A DNA stretch of 16,479 nt from an uncultured Lachnospiraceae bacterium. Its GTDB lineage: Bacteria > Bacillota > Clostridia > Lachnospirales > Lachnospiraceae. Shown one piece after another: positions 15,013-16,479 of the stretch. Position 1 is the stretch's first letter; the number at the start of each line of letters is the position of its first letter. The notes under the pieces were generated by a model. That model was not told where the DNA came from. It saw only the letters and a program-made list of their open reading frames with translations, and made no database searches. The stretch spans positions 1 through 16,479 of the forward strand of contig CAJTYN010000007.1 in NCBI GenBank assembly GCA_910584115.1, read 5' to 3'. Made by a program: the position numbers and the translations under genes.

Positions 15013-15670
15013 GGTCTTGTTCATGGGAAACAATCTCGTCCGGCTGTTGGGCGGGTTGTGGGTGACGATAGAGATCTCTCTTTTGTCTGTCATATTTTCG
15101 ATCATCTTAGGGATCCTCTTAGGTCTGGTGATGACTCTGAAAAATCCGATCACCCGCTGTATCACGAAGGTCTACCTGGAATTCATCAGGATCATGCCGC
15201 AGCTGGTGCTGCTGTTCCTGGTCTATTTCGGCGCCACGAAGACTTTCGGGATCCAGCTGAGTGGGCAGGTGTCGGCGGTCATCGTCTTTACCCTCTGGGG
15301 GACGGCGGAGATGGGCGATCTGGTCCGGGGCGCGCTGATCTCCATCCCGAAGCATCAGTACGAGAGCGGCGCGGCGCTGGGGCTGGAGAGCGGCCAGATC
15401 TACCGCTACATCATCATCCCCCAGACGCTGAGGCGCCTGATCCCGCTGGCCATCAACCTGACCACGCGTATGATCAAGACGACTTCGCTGATCGTGCTGA
15501 TCGGGGTGGTGGAAGTCTTAAAAGTCGCTCAGCAGATCATCGAGGCGAATCGGTATACAGTGCCGGATTCCGCACTCTGGATATATGGGGCGGTGTTTTT
15601 CCTCTATTTCCTGGCGTGCTGGCCTATATCCCTTTTGGCGTCAAGGTTAGAGAAGAAGTGGAAGAATTAG
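14993..15670 (+). CDS. Polar amino acid ABC transporter permease (His/Glu/Gln family), second subunit
   Basis: 225 aa. Partner of the preceding permease, probably forming a heterodimeric channel. Seen: first membrane segment about 21-47 ('LWVTIEISLLSVIFSIILG'), the motif 'EFIRIMPQLVLLFLVYFG' (about 63-80), and the EAA-type loop 'GDLVRGALISIPKHQYESG...ALGL' followed by 'IIIPQTLRRLIP'. Here the EAA motif begins with G-D in place of E-A, a mild deviation seen in one member of some pairs. Strong ribosome site AAAGGAGG (14978-14985) inside the first permease, 7 nt from ATG 14993. It is only weakly similar to its neighbour by eye, so the pair is old and not a recent duplication. Confidence 0.9.
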   Translation: MQDLGIRVLFMGNNLVRLLGGLWVTIEISLLSVIFSIILGILLGLVMTLKNPITRCITKVYLEFIRIMPQLVLLFLVYFGATKTFGIQLSGQVSAVIVFTLWGTAEMGDLVRGALISIPKHQYESGAALGLESGQIYRYIIIPQTLRRLIPLAINLTTRMIKTTSLIVLIGVVEVLKVAQQIIEANRYTVPDSALWIYGAVFFLYFLACWPISLLASRLEKKWKN

Positions 15671-15682
15671 GAGGTTGCAGGC

Positions 15683-16444
15683 TTGGATAAAAATGAAAAA
15701 CTCTTGGAGATCCGTCATCTCCACAAAGATTACGGGAACGGCCCCGTACTCAAGGATATATCCCTGGATGTGCATAAAGGAGAGGTCCTTGTGCTGATCG
15801 GGCCTTCCGGTTGCGGTAAGAGCACGTTCCTGCGGTGCATGAACGGGCTGGAATCCATCCAGTCCGGGGAGATCTTATTGGACGGCGAGGTGATCAGCGG
15901 CGAGAAGACGAAATGGAGCGAAGTGCGCCAGAAGATCGGGATGGTGTTCCAGAGCTACGAACTCTTCCCCCATATGACGGTGCTCGACAACATCCTGCTG
16001 GGTCCGACAAAAGTCCAGAAACGCAGCCGCGTGGATGCGGAAAAAGACGCGGAAAGCCTGCTGGAGCGCGTGGGGCTCCTGGATAAAAAAGACGTCTATC
16101 CCAGGCAGCTCTCCGGCGGGCAGAAACAGAGGGTGGCCATCGTGCGCGCGCTGATCATGAAACCGGAGATCATGCTCTTCGATGAAGTGACGGCGGCCTT
16201 GGATCCGGAGATGGTGCGGGAGGTGCTGGATGTCATGCTGGAGCTGGCTAAAGGCGGGTCCACCATGGTGATCGTCACCCACGAGATGCAGTTTGCCCGG
16301 GCAGTGGCGGATCAGGTGGTCTTTTTGGACGGCGGCGACATCGTGGAGATGGACGATCCGGAGACGTTCTTCGTCTGTCCGAAGACCGAGCGGGCGCAGA
16401 GATTCTTGAATACATTTACTTTTGAAAAAAAAGAAGAGCAGTGA
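15683..16444 (+). CDS. Polar amino acid ABC transporter ATP-binding protein (GlnQ/HisP-like)
   Basis: 253 aa, normal for the GlnQ family. It powers uptake through the two permeases. Seen: Walker A GPSGCGKST (40-48), Q-loop 'FQSYELFPHMT', signature LSGGQKQR (143-150), Walker B 'IMLFDEVTAALDPE' with D167 and E168, and the H-loop 'VTHEM'. All ATPase residues are present. The start is TTG 15683, 8 nt after AGGAGG (15669-15674), which overlaps the stop of the second permease. No substrate-binding protein gene is present between the promoter and the putative terminator after this gene, so the binding protein must be encoded elsewhere. Substrate (Glu, Gln, His, Cys or other) is not determined. Confidence 0.95.
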   Translation: MDKNEKLLEIRHLHKDYGNGPVLKDISLDVHKGEVLVLIGPSGCGKSTFLRCMNGLESIQSGEILLDGEVISGEKTKWSEVRQKIGMVFQSYELFPHMTVLDNILLGPTKVQKRSRVDAEKDAESLLERVGLLDKKDVYPRQLSGGQKQRVAIVRALIMKPEIMLFDEVTAALDPEMVREVLDVMLELAKGGSTMVIVTHEMQFARAVADQVVFLDGGDIVEMDDPETFFVCPKTERAQRFLNTFTFEKKEEQ

Positions 16445-16452
16445 TCAGAAGG

Positions 16453-16479
16453 GGAGACATGCGGGAAGCGGCTGTCTCC
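16453..16479 (+). terminator. Probable intrinsic terminator of the ABC transporter operon, cut by the window end
   Basis: Arms GGAGACA (16453-16459) and TGTCTCC (16473-16479) pair perfectly, and GC/GC (16461-16462 with 16471-16472) can extend the stem across a one-base bulge. It starts 8 bp after the stop of the ATPase gene. The T-run that would confirm it lies beyond the window. Confidence 0.55.

Noticed and set aside
1..16479. Mobile elements, CRISPR arrays, tRNA or rRNA genes
   Set aside because: No array-like direct repeats, no transposase or integrase frames, no terminal inverted repeats and no tRNA-like cloverleaf were seen on either strand.

Overview
This 16.5 kb window looks like a chromosomal segment of a spore-forming Firmicute of class Clostridia, most likely family Lachnospiraceae. 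Evidence: sporulation genes yabP, yabQ and spoIIE; the order mazG-HU-rqcP-yabP-yabQ-divIC-spoIIE-tilS-hpt-ftsH, which is the clostridial version of the Bacillus subtilis yabN-to-ftsH block; strong purine-rich ribosome binding sites; moderately high GC with a strong G/C third-position preference. All genes run on the + strand. No tRNA, rRNA, insertion sequence, CRISPR array or phage gene is visible.

Region 1 (1-3306), housekeeping and early sporulation: the 3' part of a phosphoglucomutase gene, a one-domain MazG, the nucleoid protein HU with its own promoter inside the end of mazG, the S4-domain protein RqcP, the spore-coat-related YabP (behind a good sigma-E-like promoter), the membrane protein YabQ and the division protein DivIC/FtsB.

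Region 2 (3307-8687): spoIIE behind a promoter with perfect -35 and -10 boxes, an atypical 21 bp spacer and two Spo0A-box-like repeats, then tightly packed or overlapping tilS, hpt and ftsH. SpoIIE here is a short form (495 aa) with one membrane anchor in place of the usual multi-pass domain.

Region 3 (8688-14256): a leader of about 190 bp with a palindrome, a -10-like element and an intrinsic terminator, followed by a coupled three-gene unit: an intracellular GH13 alpha-glucan hydrolase, a VWA (MIDAS) protein with a metallopeptidase-like but Glu-less HxxxH site, and a MoxR-like AAA+ ATPase. The AAA+/VWA pair is a chaperone-type module of unknown target; its coupling to a glycosidase is the least explained part of the window.

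Region 4 (14257-16479): a strong promoter overlapped by repeated TAGGAT/ATCCTA half-sites drives a polar amino acid ABC importer (two permeases and an ATPase, no binding protein), ending in what appears to be a terminator cut by the window edge.
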